Source of the DNA: Lachnospiraceae bacterium UBA6452
Lineage (GTDB): Bacteria > Bacillota > Clostridia > Lachnospirales > Lachnospiraceae
DNA: 8,492 nucleotides
Assembly (NCBI GenBank): GCA_002441865.1
Contig: DJNY01000177.1
Coordinates: 1 to 8,492, forward strand
Direction of reading: 5' to 3'
The first letter of the stretch is position 1, and each line of letters begins with the position of its first letter. Below the pieces are notes generated by a model. That model was given only the letters and a program-made list of their open reading frames with translations. It did no database searches and had not been told where the DNA came from. This document shows, piece after piece, positions 7,170 to 8,492 of the stretch. Position numbers and translations under genes: made by a program.

Positions 7170-7923
7170 TCTTATACTCCATTTCTATGGTATCGATCAG
7201 ATTTGCGCTGATCTGCATGGCTGCTTCCACATCATCCATTGTGATCGCCTCATAATTGGCACAGATCTCTTCCGGAGATACCTTCCTGCGCAGCTCCTCG
7301 GAAAGCTCTCTGGCAGCATCCGCTACCTGATTGACCTTTTTCAGCACTTCTTCATCATCGTTTTTCTTTTCCAGTTCCTCATTGATCAGACGTTCCATCG
7401 CCTTCATCATATAATTGCCAAGGAAACCTTCCGTCTCTTCCAGTATATCGCCGTCTGTATCCAGACATTCCATCTGCCCGGTTGCTTCTAAAAGTGCCAT
7501 ATTGCCTTCTCCGATCAGATCCTCCAGCATCACGCCCTGCCCCGCATACAGCTTTGCCAGCTCTGCTGTCTTTGGCAGAAACTGCTGAAGCAATGCCGCT
7601 TTGGCATCCTGATCGCCTGCGATCGCAGAAAGCATGACTGCCTTCAGTTCTTCCGGTTCCATGCTTTCCAGCTCGGAAAGCCCGCTCAGATATTCCTCCA
7701 GATAATTGCGGTCTTCCATGGAAAGATATTCCTCTACCTCTTTCTGATCACCGACACCGATCTTCTGGTTCTTATAATACTCCAGCAAAAAGCCCATCTG
7801 CTCCGAGCCCTGCTGTATATCCGGGAAAAAGGAATGGATCTGCTCCTCTGAAAGACACATTCCCTGTTTTCTTGCCAGCTTCATGGATTCCATAAGCTGA
7901 TTTCTGAATTCTTTTTCTTCCAT
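7162..7923 (-). CDS. Degenerate sigma-70-like protein lacking region 4
   Basis: These 253 residues follow the layout of a primary sigma factor. Residues 2-70 resemble region 1.1 (LARKQGMCLSEEQIHSFFPD, then a helical part and IGV). Residues 70-82 resemble region 1.2. LPKTAELAKLYAGQG and LEDLIGEGNMALLEA (116-147) match the core-binding helices of regions 2.1-2.2 (compare LDLIQEGNLGLIKA in RpoD). Residues 197-236 (VADAARELSEELRRKVSPEEI) match region 3. Where RpoD has the promoter-melting and -10 recognition segment (FSTYATWWIRQAITRA) this protein has TEGFLGNYMMKAMERLINEE, without the Trp pair or most aromatics. It ends after region 3 with no region 4. It might bind RNA polymerase without recognising ordinary promoters. 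I chose the ATG at 7923 over the upstream TTG at 7929, whose ribosome site would be only 2 bases away. Confidence 0.78.
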   Translation of the reverse strand: MEEKEFRNQLMESMKLARKQGMCLSEEQIHSFFPDIQQGSEQMGFLLEYYKNQKIGVGDQKEVEEYLSMEDRNYLEEYLSGLSELESMEPEELKAVMLSAIAGDQDAKAALLQQFLPKTAELAKLYAGQGVMLEDLIGEGNMALLEATGQMECLDTDGDILEETEGFLGNYMMKAMERLINEELEKKNDDEEVLKKVNQVADAARELSEELRRKVSPEEICANYEAITMDDVEAAMQISANLIDTIEMEYKNE

Positions 7924-7931
7924 ATACAATG

Positions 7932-7936
7932 CTCCT
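7932..7936 (-). promoter_or_regulatory. Ribosome binding site that sets the sigma-like gene start
   Basis: AGGAG on the minus strand is 8 bases before the ATG at 7923 but only 2 bases before the in-frame TTG at 7929. The spacing supports initiation at the ATG, which removes two residues from the longer reading frame. Confidence 0.7.
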
Positions 7937-7946
7937 GCTTTCTTTT

Positions 7947-8492
7947 CTACTGTTTTTTCACATGCTTATGTGTGAAAATATGATCCTGACAATATTCGTA
8001 ATTTCCATCACATTTCGAACAGAACCGAAATTCCAGATCCGGATCGGATTCGTCTGTTCTGCCGCAGATCGCACATTTGTGCTTTGTCACTGGACGCATA
8101 ACCTGCTTATGATAAGTGCGCTGTCTTTTGATCTGCTGCGGCGTACGGAAGGATTTCCGCGTTGTCACAAAGAAAATGATAAAGGCAAGCAGCGAAAACA
8201 GGATCGCTGTCATGTCCGCCAGCGGCAGATACCAGCCAATACTTCCCTTTCTGATATAAGAGCTGAGTGATATTGCGTCCTGCAATACCTGTACACCTAA
8301 AATAACCGCATAGATAATTCCCAGTACTTTTATCTTCAATGGGATAATAAACATAAACAGAACCTGTACATCCGGGAAGGTTGCTGCAAATGCCAGAATG
8401 ATCGACATACAGACATAATACGTACTGAAATAATTGGCAATAAACCCATAAAAGGAAGATAACGATACGCCAAATTCCATTACCGTGATCGT
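7947..8492 (-). CDS. Rhomboid-like membrane protein with C-terminal Cys/His zinc cluster, 5' part missing
   Basis: This is the C-terminal part of an integral membrane protein; the frame stays open to the window edge. The Met codon at 8480 has no ribosome site and is probably internal. Residue numbers count from that Met. Several hydrophobic segments are visible (about 10-60 and 85-106). The stretch LAFAATFPDVQVLFMFIIPLKIK resembles the rhomboid helix 4 to 5 region. The tail is soluble and carries Cys136, Cys139, Cys154, Cys157, Cys164, His167, His171 and His173 (CAIC, FCSKC, YCQDHIFTHKH), a likely zinc-binding domain facing the cytoplasm. By eye, the rhomboid GxSG position reads STYY and the catalytic His position reads Asp89 (LADMTA), so it is probably not an active protease. 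The sigma-like gene starts 23 bases after its stop, which suggests one operon. Confidence 0.75.
   Translation of the reverse strand, partial: TITVMEFGVSLSSFYGFIANYFSTYYVCMSIILAFAATFPDVQVLFMFIIPLKIKVLGIIYAVILGVQVLQDAISLSSYIRKGSIGWYLPLADMTAILFSLLAFIIFFVTTRKSFRTPQQIKRQRTYHKQVMRPVTKHKCAICGRTDESDPDLEFRFCSKCDGNYEYCQDHIFTHKHVKKQ

Noticed and set aside
7567..7610. Small inverted repeats in the sigma-like gene (for example ATGCC/GGCAT)
   Set aside because: Stems of about 5 bases inside coding sequence, with no T-run and no extension, are expected by chance.

Overview
The window reads as a piece of a Clostridia chromosome, most likely Lachnospiraceae. That assignment is by eye, from the style of the proteins: a Lachnospiraceae-type M16C peptidase, a DUF4349 lipoprotein, a single-chain glycyl-tRNA synthetase and a YqzL-like peptide between era and recO. 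No search was run. Every supported gene lies on the minus strand, so transcription runs from the high coordinates to the low. I see no rRNA, tRNA, CRISPR array, mobile element or integrase. No gap between genes exceeds about 100 bases.

In order of transcription, the right part (8492 to 6744) holds three poorly characterised genes. The first is the 3' part of a rhomboid-like membrane protein with a C-terminal Cys/His cluster. The second is a 253-residue protein collinear with a primary sigma factor through regions 1.1, 1.2, 2 and 3, but lacking region 4 and the aromatic promoter-melting residues. The third is an unrecognised 141-residue protein whose start overlaps the end of the sigma-like gene by 8 bases. 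Spacing is tight (23-base gap, then overlap), so they are probably one operon. A large zinc metallopeptidase of the presequence-protease type (M16C) follows after about 67 bases, then a DUF4349 lipoprotein with a transmembrane helix.

The left part is the conserved housekeeping order era, yqzL-like, recO. Era is the GTPase for 16S rRNA maturation and small-subunit assembly, and RecO is the RecA-loading recombination mediator. Next comes a small lipoprotein with its own good promoter embedded in the end of recO. The first 32 codons of glycyl-tRNA synthetase run off the left edge.

The observations most worth following are the sigma-like protein without region 4 and its overlapping partner, the apparent loss of rhomboid catalytic residues in the gene before them, a 31-base hairpin early in recO that pairs fully only in the transcript, and a RecO without its usual zinc-binding cysteines. 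Nothing here proves a new system. The sigma-like pair is the best candidate for unexplored biology.
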